The notes: generated by a model from the sequence alone, not told the origin. Counted from the first letter of the stretch, positions 1 to 12,100 are shown. The stretch is DNA of 64,000 bases from Phlyctochytrium arcticum (GCA_025602905.1 JAHLKI010000004.1:558001-622000), one strand, 5' to 3'. A program made the numbers and translations.

Positions 1-129
1 ACTCCCAGTGTTTCATGATGGATCAATGTATAAATCCCAATATCCCTATCCACAACCTTAGATCATCTACATCCCATAGGTCTAGACCGCCTGCCCCCCT
101 TCGTACGCAGAGTATGTATAGCCAGACTT

Positions 130-2500
130 CATTTCCTTTACCATGTCCCATTTTAGTTGCCTGATGTTGGATCCCCGCGTCTTTCGATTATCCATTTCTC
201 TCCGTTTATAGTAAGCACATCTGTATATCTTAATTACTACCTGCAATGTCAAATTCGCACTGGATACCCCTTCACCTTTTCTGTATGTTCTGGTGTTTGT
301 TTTTCCCAGCACAACCTTTCCCTGCGTCATAACTTGCATTTAAGTACATCCGAATCAGTCGTTCTCCCGAACTTGCGTACTCGCGTATTTATAACTTATA
401 CGACGCATTCTCAGCTCAATTTTAACCACTACCACTACTTTGTGGCTTATTATCTATTATTATTGCCACCGGTCTCCATACCCCGCAACGCCCGTCAAAT
501 GCGCATCAAATCATGCGTCGTGATTTTCCCACGAACAAAATTCGGATAAATTACATAATCGTCCCTTAATCCTTGAGCAACGCGTATGTAAGACAGTATT
601 TCCAGTATTTCCTTGATTTCACTCTTGAAGTCCAACATACGAGCCATCTTAAACTTTTATTTCTTGTCCTGCGTTTGGATTGACCAGAATACCCATTCCT
701 CCTTCCAAGGCATTGGAGCCACAACCAAGACCAATGTCCCATCACGCGCTGAAACAAATATCAGCAACAGACGGTCCGCGTATACCATGAATCCCAATTG
801 AAACAATGGGATTTCTACCCATTTTCATGCTGGATCTCAGGTTCGGATTCGAGAGATTCCTAACAAATATTGTGATTTCCTAACGCAGTTATTAGCAAAA
901 AGATTTCTTCTTCGGATAATCGAGGAGATGCGCTTGAATTTCAATGTCTGATGGACAAAATGCAAGATGTCCTTTGCTGATAGCTATTCAACTTTTCCTA
1001 TTTGGAGCCGATGTCAACCATGATGCACGTCTCTGGTGCCGAGAATGAAGATCTGCAAATTCAGCCACCACCACATAAAATCGGAGCGAGCATTGGATTT
1101 CATTCATCCAAATTAATTGCAAAGCACAAAAGGGACTCCAGTTCCCGTCTATCTCCCACATCAACTCAATATCGCCCACTGTCGGGATGGGGAACCGCTC
1201 CCTCTGCCATCAGTAATAATATGTGACCCATCAGTGCTGCGTTCAAAATTGCCACAGCCATGGTCGGTGGGACCCGGCCCTTTCAATCCTCACACACTTT
1301 GCTACTTGAACTCTACATGGCTAGTCCTGGTACACACCGAGGTCTTGGTCAACGCCTGCCTCGATGGGAAAGAATGTCATACGACCGGGGTATGCTCATC
1401 GTGCGTACTTGAACAGCATATGTGCCGAACGTTTTTGGGGCCTGAAACAGACAAAAAAGGACCTAGGGCCGTTAACCCTGCGTTTCTGTCTAAAACTTAC
1501 ATGGTAAGGAGTGAAATCACTTTGTGTCATCGTAAGATGTCATTCCTGATATGTTTCCTCCTTTCAGTTATGAGCACGACGTTACGACATTAAGAAGATG
1601 CTCATGAATTTCATCGATGCCTTACAGAAACACTACAATTTTTTTGTATTGTCCCGCGTAACAGGTACGCACTGCACTACCAGACAAAAATTGCATCTCG
1701 ATATCAAACTCACTTTCATTTAGGCTTGATCAGCGCTCAAAGACAACCACCCTCATCCACACTTTCTTTGACGGATATACGCGCTCGCAGGTGCGATGCT
1801 CCCGTTGCGACCACAAGTCCAATTCGTACGAGCCAATTCTGGATATCAGCTTGGCCGTTGCGAGTACGGTGAACAAGGCTTTGGCTATGTATACCAAGGC
1901 AGAGAAACTGCAAGGCGACAACCAGTACCGATGTAGCAAGTGAGTCTGACGTTTTTATCTTCTTCTTCGTTATATGAGCCAACCCGCAAGCATTTGTTAG
2001 CTGTTCTGAACTCGTTGACGCCGTCAAGCGAGTGACAATTGAGATGGCACCTCAAATTTTGACCATCCACCTAAAGCGTTTTGACGTTTTCGGACGGGGA
2101 AAAAACTCTGCACCCCGTAGAGTTTCCTGAATCGCTGGATATGGAACCATCAATGACTTCAGGCAGGGTAAGAGCATTTCAACTATGCAACCTGCCAGCG
2201 CAAAACGAAACTCAAATGCTACATTTTTGTCAGGGCCAGTATAAATACAACCTGTATGGCGTGGTCCGTCATCACGGCAAGTCTACGGGTCATGGCCACT
2301 ACACAAGCTTTGTCCAAGGCGCCAAACGCCCATGGATAATTCATAATAACGATATGGTACGGAAATACAGACTGGAGACCGTTCGTAGCGGACAAAGAGC
2401 CGATGTTATCTTTTGTTGTATACACCGCAACCCCCGAGTCAAAGAGAAAATGTCAGTCCGACACAACCACCCAGCAAGACAGTCCTACCGCCTCTATCTC
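130..2500 (+). pseudogene. Ubiquitin-specific protease pseudogene, copy 1, with upstream duplicated DNA
   Basis: Remnant of a USP/UBP cysteine protease (peptidase C19), the family that removes ubiquitin from proteins. Conserved blocks appear in the right order but in different frames: the Cys box as LCYLNST near 1300, a zinc-binding CxxC (CSSC) near 1400, EDAHEF near 1595, the finger segment with GYTRSQVRCSRC near 1780, HLKRF near 2070, and the His box with GHGHYTSF and NNDMVRK at 2290-2360. The Cys box is altered (expected GNTCYLNS). A TAA sits directly before EDAHEF where the family usually has Gln, and the frame shifts just after it. A plausible intron lies at about 1940-1999. The roughly 1 kb upstream carries no convincing gene and is part of the same segment, which recurs at 3.9 kb. 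I infer a dead gene; a heavily spliced functional gene is unlikely given the stop and the shift. Confidence 0.75.
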
Positions 2501-2639
2501 TAAACCACCCATGCTCGTCCGTAAAGTGTTTGCTGAAGTGGGCAAATCTTCGGGGTATGGACTTTGTACCTCACGCAATACGGAACCCCCCCCCCCCCCA
2601 ACCAGTAACAAAGAAGGCCCGGAGGGCGGCGAAAAATCC

Positions 2640-2935
2640 TATCCATTTGTTCCGGATCGGCCGTCCCCAAAGCTTCTATAACCAACCAGAAACGCCCCAG
2701 CATGAGCAACTCTCTAACCTGGGACTACGACCCCTAGACTGGAGCAGACTGACTCCGTCGACGCTTTGCCAACCTCCCTCCATCTTGTCCCCTGCAACCA
2801 CAAACTTGACAAAGTACATGAAGAAGCCCCCCATTACACACGTTTTGTCAAAGGCGCCCAAAGGCTCTTGCATATCTTACAATAATGCGGTGGTGCGAAA
2901 ATGCAGCAGACTGGAAACCGGTCAAACGTGAACCC
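2640..2935 (+). pseudogene. Extra fragment of the USP C-terminal block
   Basis: This short stretch repeats, with many differences, the last USP block seen at 2270-2400: a His-box-like run reading HYTRFVKGAQ in one frame, then an NNAVVRK-like segment followed by RLETG. No other protease blocks accompany it. It is a third, truncated piece of the same gene family and is not expected to be coding. Confidence 0.5.
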
Positions 2936-3880
2936 CGGGTCAATGTTTTTCCCCAGCGGCCGTTGCGAAAGTTGCCGACTCTGTTTCACGTTTGACATTC
3001 AGCAAAAAAAGCGGCAGCAACAACCGTGTAATACCGGGGAACGCCCGCCTTAACCGGACCGGACGGACTCGATGGATGCAACAAGAGCGCAAAACAGTGC
3101 TAATGAGAAGACCACCCGCACCGATTCTGCCCACTTCATAATGAATCGTTATCCGAGCTCCTGCATCGTCGCCGACCATACCGTGTGCCCGAATTTCGCA
3201 CAGATAGCAAGCTGGATCAGATATATATACATGACCGAAAAGGGTTATCGCAGACGTGAAGCGGGCCAGGCTTAGATGCGTGATGTGAAGAACTACGAGC
3301 AGAGCGTAAAACACCATTTCACAAACTAACCCTCCCGCACCCGTAAACGTCATAGATGATCTTGTACCTTTACTCATATATAACTTTTGGTGTTGACTTA
3401 TTTGTTCAGTCCAAACCCGTCCTTATTGGTACACACTTGGCCGTAACTTAAAACGCAAAGCATTAAGAAGAGGTGAATGAAATATTGCAGAATGAACTTT
3501 TCTAACTACAAAATCTCATTTTGCCGAAAAAGTTTGTCTGGGGAAACCAAAAAAACCCTTTCTTAGTACTTTCAAGAAAAAACTGTTGTAATGTTGTTTA
3601 TGGAGATCACTGTTTGACAGCCAACTTATGTGTGCGTATGCTTTGGTTCTCGATCTCGTTGTCTATTCAGTTATCGAGTAAAGTTCTTCAACACTCAACC
3701 AGGTCTATCCTCCCTAGCGGAGTTACTAATACATGTGTTTACGTAATGCATAAGGATCTCGAATGGTCATCTCATTGACCGAATTCATAACAAAAACTGA
3801 TATGTTGGGGATTACAATAGATATATACAGGGGTTCACTTTTTTTGTTAACACCAGTTTACAAGGCGTATTGGAAATGAG
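2936..3880. other. Spacer between duplicated segments, no gene seen
   Basis: No reading frame here resembles a protein I recognise and none has a convincing start with splice sites. The sequence is AT-rich with no obvious repeat structure. It separates the two long copies of the USP-containing segment. Confidence 0.5.
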
Positions 3881-3884
3881 TCTT

Positions 3885-5570
3885 TAACTTAGCTCCATTT
3901 CCTTTGTTACATTTTCAAAGTTGCCTGATATTGGATCCGCAACGGTTGTCTGGTTGACATGTCCCTATTCTTGCTCAATAAGCACCATTTGTATATTTTT
4001 ACCGTTACTTGTAATGACGATTCACCCATGATGTTCTTTCTACTTTTCTTTTTGCTTTAGTTGTCGATAAAGTTTCTGAGAACCCTTTCGCCGCGTCATG
4101 ATAGTCTAAACTTTTGCATATTCGAGTCAGGGTTGACTTTTGCACCCTCGCGTATATTTTTCACCATGGGCTCTATACAACGCATTCTCATCTCGAGCTT
4201 AAATGTTCTCATTCTCCTTCATACCGCATTAAATATCAGTGCCCCTACTGGAATAACCAACATCACTGCGTTGTTTGTTATTCATTTGCCACTTTTTTTT
4301 TGCTATCAGTTCCATTTCTTGCGAGGAACGGACGTGATTTTCCCACAAAACAAAAGTTCGGGTAAATTACATAATCTCTTAGTCCGAGTATTTCAACCGC
4401 CAGAATACACATTCCTCCCTTCTACGGCGTTTGAGCCATAACCTAGTAGACCAACGGGCTGAAACAAATATCAGGAACGGACGCTTTGGCGTATACCATG
4501 GGTCTCAATCGATTTCTGCCGGTTCACTGATGGATCTGAGGTTCGGATCCAAGAGATTCCTAAAAAAATAATCATTTGCTAACCTTTTGCTCCTTTTAGA
4601 TATTAACAAAACTCGGATAATAAAGGAAGATGCGCATGAATTTCAATATCTGATGGGACAAATTGCAAGATGTCCTCTGGTGATAGCTATTCACGTTTTT
4701 TCCTTTGAAAAAGCGGCTTGCTTGGGTTTCCTACGCCGGTCTTTCAGCATACAAGACTTCGCAAGCTGCACTTTTGCGTGTGCTCTTTGACCACCCATCC
4801 TCGTTGCGCCCGACCACACTGGTCGCAGCCATGGTCCCCGGGGTCAACCCTGTTATTTGAACTCGATTTTGCAAGGCCTAGTTCATACCCCTCAACTAGC
4901 CAACGCTAATAGCATCGCTCGGCCTTTACCCATAATGAATCTGAAGCCACCGACTGTTTGATATCAAACTCAACTTTCTATTTAGGCGCTCAAAGACAAC
5001 AACCCTCATCCGCACTATCTTTGACGGATATACGCGCTCTCGCAGGTGCGCGTTGCTCCCTACAAGTCCCAACTCATATAAGCCAAAATCTTGGGACATC
5101 GCACGTACTCTCAAAGAAAGGCCTGTTGCTGTTTATATACCATTACAAGGGCGATAACCAGCGTTTTTCACGTATCATCCCGTTTTGTTATATGATTTAT
5201 TTGTTTAGAACTTGTTGACGCGCAGTGATAGGCCGAGCAAGTTCTCACTACTATCCAACTAAAAAGATTCAACGTGTTTCCTGAATTGCTGGATATATAT
5301 TGGACCATCCCATGACTTTAAACAGGGTAAGTGCATTTACGCAAAAAGAAACACATTCTTGTCAGTGGTCAGTTCCAAATACAGCCTGTATAGCACCACG
5401 GCAAAGTCTCCGGGTCATGGCCACCACACAAGTTTTGTCAAAAGCGCCAAATGGATATCCTTACAACGATGCTGCCGTCGTGCAAAAATGCAAGTTTTGG
5501 AGACGGAAAAAAAAGAGCTGGGCTGCACTCTTTTTGTTTTATATCAGATCCTGCCTTATCTCATAGCTAC
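3885..5570 (+). pseudogene. Ubiquitin-specific protease pseudogene, copy 2
   Basis: Second, more degraded copy of the segment at 130-2500. Upstream non-coding DNA aligns with copy 1 (for example the gttgcctgat.ttggatcc block at about 156 and 3920, and the gctgaaacaaatatcag block at about 746 and 4458). Inside, EDAHEF occurs near 4630, a finger-like segment with DGYTRSR near 5020, and a His-box-like GHHTSFVKSA near 5415, in several frames with stops between. About 500 bp present in copy 1 between the Cys region and the finger segment is missing here. The catalytic Cys block is not recognisable. Not coding. Confidence 0.7.
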
Positions 5571-5581
5571 ACGGGCGAGAA

Positions 5582-6460
5582 GTACACACCCACTCTCGCC
5601 CCACGTCCTGGCTATGTGGAATAAAATTCACGTTGGAGTGCTGTGATTTCCATATGCTCCTGCTGTGGAAGCACCATGTACCAGCAACGTGAGATATATG
5701 TGGAGGCGACGTGAAAAACACAGCGATTTTACGTGGCGGCTTTCATATGGCATAGCTGTGGAAATCCACCTGAATTTTGCATGGGGGAACATCATGTTCA
5801 TACGATGTGGAGACCACGTCGAATTCATAAAAACCTCCACGGCCATTTGAAATGGGGTGACTTTCAGGACTTGTGCTGTTTTGCAGAAAGAAAGAGAGAA
5901 AAGAAAAAGTATAAAGCTCCGAGGGCTCTTTCGATTTCTCCCTGCATTTTTTCATCCACCAAAATGCCTGGACGGCATCAAAGTCCTTCTTTCATCTATG
6001 GCGATGGCAGCGACACGGGCAGACTTTCAGGCGGCTGGCGATACATACCTGCAACCAGCTCTGACTAGGACAACAGTTGAGGAGGAGGAGAGGGGTTAGA
6101 ATGATAGACGTAGATATAGCGCATACTCGTAGAAACGTAGACATTATATAGCGTATAGCGTGTAGCATCTTGATTCAACATCAACAAAATGATTTGACAA
6201 ATGAATGATTCTCTCCGATTGGATGGTTGGCATGGTTGCGGGACGGGCAGTAGGCAAGACGTCGGCCACGTCCATTTCATCTGGGATTTGATCCCACGTC
6301 GTGGCCATGTGGAATTTGAGCCCACGTCGTGGCCAGGTGGAAAGCCTGCCACGGCAACCAGACGTGGGGGATACCGGATGTTGAGGCGACGTGGAGCCCC
6401 ATGTAAAATAGACGTGGCCAGCTCCACATAAAATAGCTGTGGAAAGGAGTGGGTGTGTAC
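5582..6460. mobile_element. MITE-like element with 14-bp terminal inverted repeats
   Basis: The ends are exact inverted repeats: GTACACACCCACTC at 5582-5595 and GAGTGGGTGTGTAC at 6447-6460. Similarity continues imperfectly inward (tatgtggaataaaa on the left against the complement of the cacataaaata stretch on the right). The 879-bp body has no transposase frame, so this looks like a non-autonomous DNA element. Inside are several acgtgg/ccacgt words near both ends, and a small transcription-unit-like stretch: TATAAA near 5910 followed by an ATG at 5964 in good context that opens a 34-codon frame ending at 6068. I could not find a clear target-site duplication, so the exact ends and superfamily are open. 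Confidence 0.5.
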
Positions 6461-6836
6461 ATAACATATACGTCGAAATATATATTATTTATCCAACATT
6501 TCCACAGAGTGGAATAACCAATACGTTTTTGGGGGTTTTTCCCATGGACCTTATTCGGGTTAATTGGCCACTCTACCTTTCCCACATGGAACTTTCCTGA
6601 TCTGCATTCTGACATGCCCCAAAAGCTTATGGGCTTTCGGCGATTCCTCTCGGCTTACAGGATCGTCTTTGGAATCCGCGCTCGCCGTCGGGTTGGGTAA
6701 AGTGAGTTGAGTGAGTGTGTGATTATGATTAAAAAAAAGTTGGGTATATATACAAAGAACCGTCAAAAAAAATAAAAGTCATGTACAACAAAAAGAATCC
6801 CCCCCCCAAAAATGTCGTCCAAATCCATATATACGT

Positions 6837-7742
6837 TCAGGGGATCGATTCTGACCGAGATCTTGAATGCATTGACGAACACGAGCAATGTTTCAAAGCT
6901 CTCGTCAGATTTGATTGATTTGATAAAGATACGGATGGTGGAGTGGACAGCGAGTCGAGTGAAGATGAGTGGGATGGAGTGTGATTCCGAGTGTGATTCC
7001 GAGTGTGATTCCGAGTGTGATTCCGACGGGAGAGGGTGGGCGAGTCGATGAGCGAGGAGGGTGGCGAGAGGGGTGCGATGCGTTTGAAGGAGGATGTTGA
7101 GGGGGTGGAAGAGAGCGAAGAGGACGAGGACGAAGCCGAGGACGAGAGGGGGGTGAGGGGGCGGTAGGGCATAGGGTTCATGCGCAGGCTCACGCGGGTG
7201 GATTCGGGTGTTTGTGGAAGAGGAGGAGGAGTCACAGGTGAAGCAGGTGAATCACATGAGCACGTGTCCATGGAGGGACCCAAATCGGCGACAACGGCTT
7301 CGAGATGGGCTCTAGAGACACCGAGTTCAAATCCCAGTAAGAAAAGTAACTGGCGCTCCATAAGATTGAGTTCGGGTAGGGAAAAGTAAGGGATGGCGGC
7401 GGCCCACGAGCGGTTCTTGATGGGCGTGTCGTGGGTGACTTTGGCGGCGATCAAAATGCAGGCGAGGGAGATGCGGTGGAGGGTGCAGGTGAGGCCGCGG
7501 GCGGTAGCGGGGAGTTTTGCGCAGAGGCGTTGGAGGTAGGTTTGGGCAGTCAACAGGACCAAAGGCGAGATGAGAGGTTTGCGGTTGGAGTTGTTATTGC
7601 GAGTACGGTTGAGGGCGGGGGAGTGGGCGAGGGCGTGGAGAAAGGCGGGGAGGGGCGGGAGTGGTTTGTTATTACGAGTGGTACTTGAGGGAGTTGGGGA
7701 AGGAGCGCATGGAATGACTTTGGCAGCCGTTTCTGCCATCAT
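6837..7742 (-). CDS. Pho80/Pcl-type cyclin
   Basis: Predicted 301-residue cyclin of the Pho80/Pcl family, which binds and directs Pho85-type cyclin-dependent kinases in phosphate, glycogen or cell-cycle control. The cyclin box lies at about residues 55-145: a YLQRL helix, then HRISLACILIAAKVTHD, a SWAA motif, and the end helix with ERQLLFLLGFEL, all typical of this family. The rest is low complexity: Ser/Thr/Pro-rich, a Ser run, and a tetrapeptide NHTR repeated three to four times, encoded by a 12-bp tandem repeat at 6977-7024. Two adjacent ATGs open the frame at 7742. A likely 5' UTR intron lies at 7750-7801 (GTAAGT donor, CTAAC branch-like site, CAG acceptor). Which Pcl subgroup it belongs to cannot be told. 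Confidence 0.85.
   Translation of the reverse strand: MMAETAAKVIPCAPSPTPSSTTRNNKPLPPLPAFLHALAHSPALNRTRNNNSNRKPLISPLVLLTAQTYLQRLCAKLPATARGLTCTLHRISLACILIAAKVTHDTPIKNRSWAAAIPYFSLPELNLMERQLLFLLGFELGVSRAHLEAVVADLGPSMDTCSCDSPASPVTPPPLPQTPESTRVSLRMNPMPYRPLTPLSSSASSSSSSLSSTPSTSSFKRIAPLSPPSSLIDSPTLSRRNHTRNHTRNHTRNHTPSHSSSLDSLSTPPSVSLSNQSNLTRALKHCSCSSMHSRSRSESIP
6977..7024. repeat. 12-bp in-frame tandem repeat, four units
   Basis: Four tandem copies of gagtgtgattcc. Read on the minus strand inside the cyclin gene they encode the NHTR repeats; because the unit is 12 bp, changes in copy number keep the frame. Confidence 0.9.
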
Positions 7743-8614
7743 GTCTGTTCTGTTTGTTAGTCTTTTGCATAAAACTGTCTGTCAATGGTGTCCTGACTTA
7801 CCAAGAAGAGCGGAAGAGACTGGCGCGTGCAATACATGGTCCAGCATCGTTCTTGTCATTGCTTTTCGTTGTTGTTGGGTTGTTGCTTTTCGTATTGGTA
7901 TTGGGAGTATATATGTCTGTTCAACGGAAGTTCAGACCGCCCAACCGCCAAGAGTTTATAATAACCGCTGCTCTCTCCACACCCACAACCACCCACCCAA
8001 CAAGATCAACAAAAGACCCCCCCCCCCCCCACACACAAACACACGAGATCAATTCCCGGCCGTGTGGGTTCTGCCTCGAGTGCCACGCGCTAAACTGCTA
8101 AGCAATGCAAAATCGAACACGTTCTGGGCTTTCTTTTAGTTCTCAGAGCCATGGTGACTCGATCACAACCGCGTATCGACCGCGTATCGACCGCGTATCG
8201 ACCGCGTATCGACCAGAGAATCCAGAGAATCAGAGATCAGGAACAGCGGCGGTGGACAGATGCCGGGCGGGCCAGACAGCAGACACCAGCAGACAGGCTG
8301 AGACAGCAACGCAAAAAAGCAGGACATCTATCGCCAAATTTCAATAGGTCGTGGGATCATCAGACCAGACATTTTTTGCATAGGGCGTATTAATTCAGAG
8401 ACACACTTTTATCGTTCGCACCGAGGCTTCTTGGCCCTCAGACGCCTGGCCCACACACACACATGTTTTCCAGCTGGCAGAACGTCAAATTTCCCCACAA
8501 AGGACTGGCCCAGACACATACACTTGCACACATCAAATGGAATCCACATGCCAAATGCAGTGGCATCTACTGTATATGAATGAAGGATATGATATATGAA
8601 TGAAATGAAATGAA
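7743..8614. promoter_or_regulatory. Cyclin upstream region and simple repeats
   Basis: Leader and promoter side of the cyclin gene, then intergenic DNA. It holds the likely 5' UTR intron at 7750-7801, a run of C followed by CA repeats near 8020-8045, and four tandem copies of an 11-bp unit (ccgcgtatcga) at 8169-8212. I see no gene here; open frames across it look like chance. Confidence 0.5.
8169..8212. repeat. 11-bp tandem repeat, four perfect units
   Basis: Four identical copies of ccgcgtatcga in a row. The unit length is not a multiple of three and no supported gene covers it. Confidence 0.9.
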
Positions 8615-8706
8615 GGGCGCCCCTGGAGCGTTCCCATTTTTTCCTGGAGCGTTCCCAATCGCGTGCCCAATTCTCTTTTGGGTTAAAGTATTGCCGTTTG
8701 CAGATT
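8615..8706. repeat. Left terminal inverted repeat of the MULE
   Basis: Matches the complement of 12490-12560. It contains a short internal direct duplication: the word cctggagcgttccca occurs twice, adding 21 bp compared with the right end. Confidence 0.85.
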
Positions 8707-9132
8707 GAGTAGGTGCACAAGTGTCACCGCCTTTTCAAAGTCCGACGCCTGTCATCAGTGTCATGGCTGGCATGGCAGGGCATGGCTGCATTTCATGCTG
8801 GCGGATGTGACGAGAACGACACGAACAGGAATAAGTTGCCATTGCTTCCCAAGGTAAAACTTCTCAAGTTTGACAACAACTTCTGGTCTAGAAAAATCCT
8901 CAAATACATATAACAAAATATAGAAAAACAAATCATGGCAGAGGGGGGCGGCAAGGAAAATTACCTATAAAACTATAACTACGACTGAGGGAACACTGAA
9001 GCGAAAAGAACTAAAACTAATAGACTGAACAACATGACCAGCGGTAGCAAAGAAGTGATAAGTAGGAGTACCGTTGCTAAAGCAAAATGACTAATGCCAG
9101 AAAACGAATTCGCATCAAGACAACCCAAACAG

Positions 9133-12100
9133 CTAGAAATCATACTGTTGCGGGGGATTGGCTCCCGGGACGGCGCCATAATAAATGTCGTTGGTATTTC
9201 CTGGATACCGAGAAGAACTGGACGATTGAGTAGATGTGGAGCCCGGGTCTGTGGCGCCGTCATAGTATGCAGCACTTCCGGGGTGCTGAATAGGAGGCAG
9301 AAAATGCTGGGGCTGGTGCGACATTTCGGAATGGTTTTGTGAGGGGCCAGCATGAGGCAAGCTTGGCAACTGATGAGGAGATTGATGAGGAGATTGATGA
9401 GGTTGAGGATAAGCCGAAGAAAAATCTTGTCGATAGCATGCGCGCCGCGCCATTGTCTGGCCTCTTTCACTGAACTCACGGGAAATCGGTGGAGCCCAAG
9501 TCGATGGGGAGGGTAGATGTACCTCTCGAGATGGCCAGGAAGGAATAATGTGACCGCCGCCAGAACGCGTGGGAGGATGCGGGGAATACGCCGGATTCGG
9601 GTTCGAATGAAGGGTATCAGTTGCATATGAGGGTACCCACTGGGGCGAAACGCTGATCGTCATAGAAAGTATAAGCCGATGGACTTGGAGAAGCGAATGA
9701 ATCTGGTGAATATGACCCCTGGGTCAGATCCTGGGAATATCGCGTCGTGTATGAGAGAAAGTAGACGGACGAAAAGGATCAGAGGTCATGGTAGGGACTG
9801 CGTAGTAAGAGCTGGATCTGATGGCAAAGTTTGATAACCCGTCGGGGAGCAAAGGTTGACTTTGCACGGTAGACAGACCCAAGAATGCTGACGTGGAAGT
9901 GTGCGGGATTGAACAGGGACCCGGCAATGGAGCCGACGAGGCAGACTGAGACAACGGCCCTAAGGTATTAAAATCATGAGAAAATATACACAAATCGTGT
10001 CTGCCGCAGTAACATTACCAGCAGGCTCTGCCGAAGCAGAAGTCCTCGCCCGTTTACGCACAGGCTTCGAACCTGTTGCAGTGGCCTTGTCGGGGTTTTT
10101 CACAGGGCAAGTTCTTACGTTGTGCTTTACATATTCCTTGCAACCCGTGCATCTCGTCAACCCTCGGTTCCTCGCGTTACTTTGCGCCGCCTTCTCGGCT
10201 CTCGTCAAAAGCCTCTTCTTCGCATTTTTCCCAATTTGAGGCGGAAGCACTTGGGATTGGGGGACGCTGTTTTCCGGCTTGGAAAGATTTGTCCAAAAAC
10301 CAGTGTGGGTGAATGGTTGCGGGCAGCAAACGAGCTGCAGTACCGTGCTATAACTTCAAATCCCGCATCTCGTGAGAGCATGGCAGGCCGATATTTAAGT
10401 GATGTTTTTTGTCGCAGGTTGACAGTTTGTACTTTTCGGCCTTCTTGCGTTTCTTTTCCATCTCTACTCTTGCCTTGCTGTACTCTGAACGAAGAATTTT
10501 TCTTGCGTGCTTTGAAACTAGTCTCATCACCAGAGAAAGGAACGGCTTTTCGACACTTGGAACGTGGTTTTTTTGGTTTCCCCGCCGCAGATGGCATCTC
10601 TTTTTCTGCTTTAAACAGACCTTCTTCATGACTTTATAGATGGCGAAGAAGGATTTTCGGCTCGATTTCAACATTTTCTTGAAGGCCGTATGGGCCCCTT
10701 CGACCCGCGACGTTGAAATTTGGCCAAAATGTAAGACTTCCGTCATCCAAGGCGCACAAAATTTTTCTTTAAAGGGTATCATCCAGATATTTTCGATGTA
10801 ATCGCTCACTTCCCGAGGAATGTGCTTGATGATGTTCGCCCATTTTTTTTTCAAATTTTTCATATTTGTAGGTACGAAGTGCCAAATCACCAAACTTTCC
10901 TCGAAACACATGCCAGGTGTAAGGAGTGACAGCGTCCGGCTCCTGGCCAGCAGCCTCCGCTTCTGCTTCTGTTGGAAATTGTGATATGCTTCGCTTCAAT
11001 GTTCGCCAGGATGTGCCAGTAGCACAAGATGTGCTTGGCGTTGGGAAGTACACGTTCTACCGCATTTCGGAGGGCTTGGTCCGCATCGGTGAGGATGGTG
11101 TCAGGGTCGAGTATAACGCCATTCTGCACGAAGCTTTCTAGGATCCATACCAGATCTTCCTCCGTAGCCGTCTGCATAAAGCAATAGCCCAGGGTATAGG
11201 TCAGGTTGGTATTGGTGTTGCACACCACATGCAACATTCCAATGCCATGTTGGTTTGTGCGGTAAGTTTCATCAATTTGGATCACGGCCGTGCTTCTTTC
11301 CGTTTTCAACAAATCGTGGACTGAGTTTGGGATAACAAGTAGATGGGTGACGCGGTTCTAATCATCTAGCCTGATCTGATGCATCGCCCCATCTTTCTGC
11401 AGTTCACGAAGTAACGCATCCATCTCTGAAAGTCCAGCTAACTCCGCAATTCGCAATGTTTGCTTCTTGTTATCAATGTCTTTGTCGGTAAGCACAAAAT
11501 CATCGCCAAATTGTGTCCTCATGGTATCAAAAATGTCTGCCGTAGCAGTGTCGGACATCAGAAGTTTTTTCAGTGTGACTTCCTGGTCGGCTGTCAACAC
11601 CCGACCCTCCCTGAACACAGATGGGTCCTCGAAAGCGGTGTGATTGTGGTCACCTGTGGTGGTTATCGTGTAGCTTCCGTCGGTTCCTTTGTTAATCAGT
11701 GCTGTCCATTCGCATCCGCACAGTCTGCTGGACGTCTCACGCTTCCGGTCGTTCTCCTTTACGCGAGACTTTAGGACGTGAGCCCGCAAGCAGGCGACCT
11801 TACGCCAATGGCCTCCCTTCTTTCCCGCGTATTCTTTTCCCTTCTTCACCAGAAATCCCTGGGGCCGAGTAGCTTCTTGCAACGCACAGTACGCTTCGTT
11901 GAGACTACCAAACTTCGCTTGCTGAAAGTGGCCATGGTCCCAAATGATGCTCTTATCCGCCAGTGCTGCATCAAGATCGTCACCCGTATCTTGCTGTGAA
12001 CCATCAGATTGCTCCCCACTCGGATCTTCATCTTGGTCTTCCACGTCGGTGAAGTCTAAGTCGGAAATACCGTCGAAATCGTCAGCGCCACTCGACATGC

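Noticed and set aside
157..549. 130-codon frame near the left edge
   Set aside because: No ATG start, no domain, and it lies in non-coding DNA that aligns with the duplicated segment at 3.9 kb.
7570..8139. 189-codon frame antisense to and beyond the cyclin gene
   Set aside because: Gly/Val/Glu-rich shadow of the cyclin gene continuing into simple repeats.
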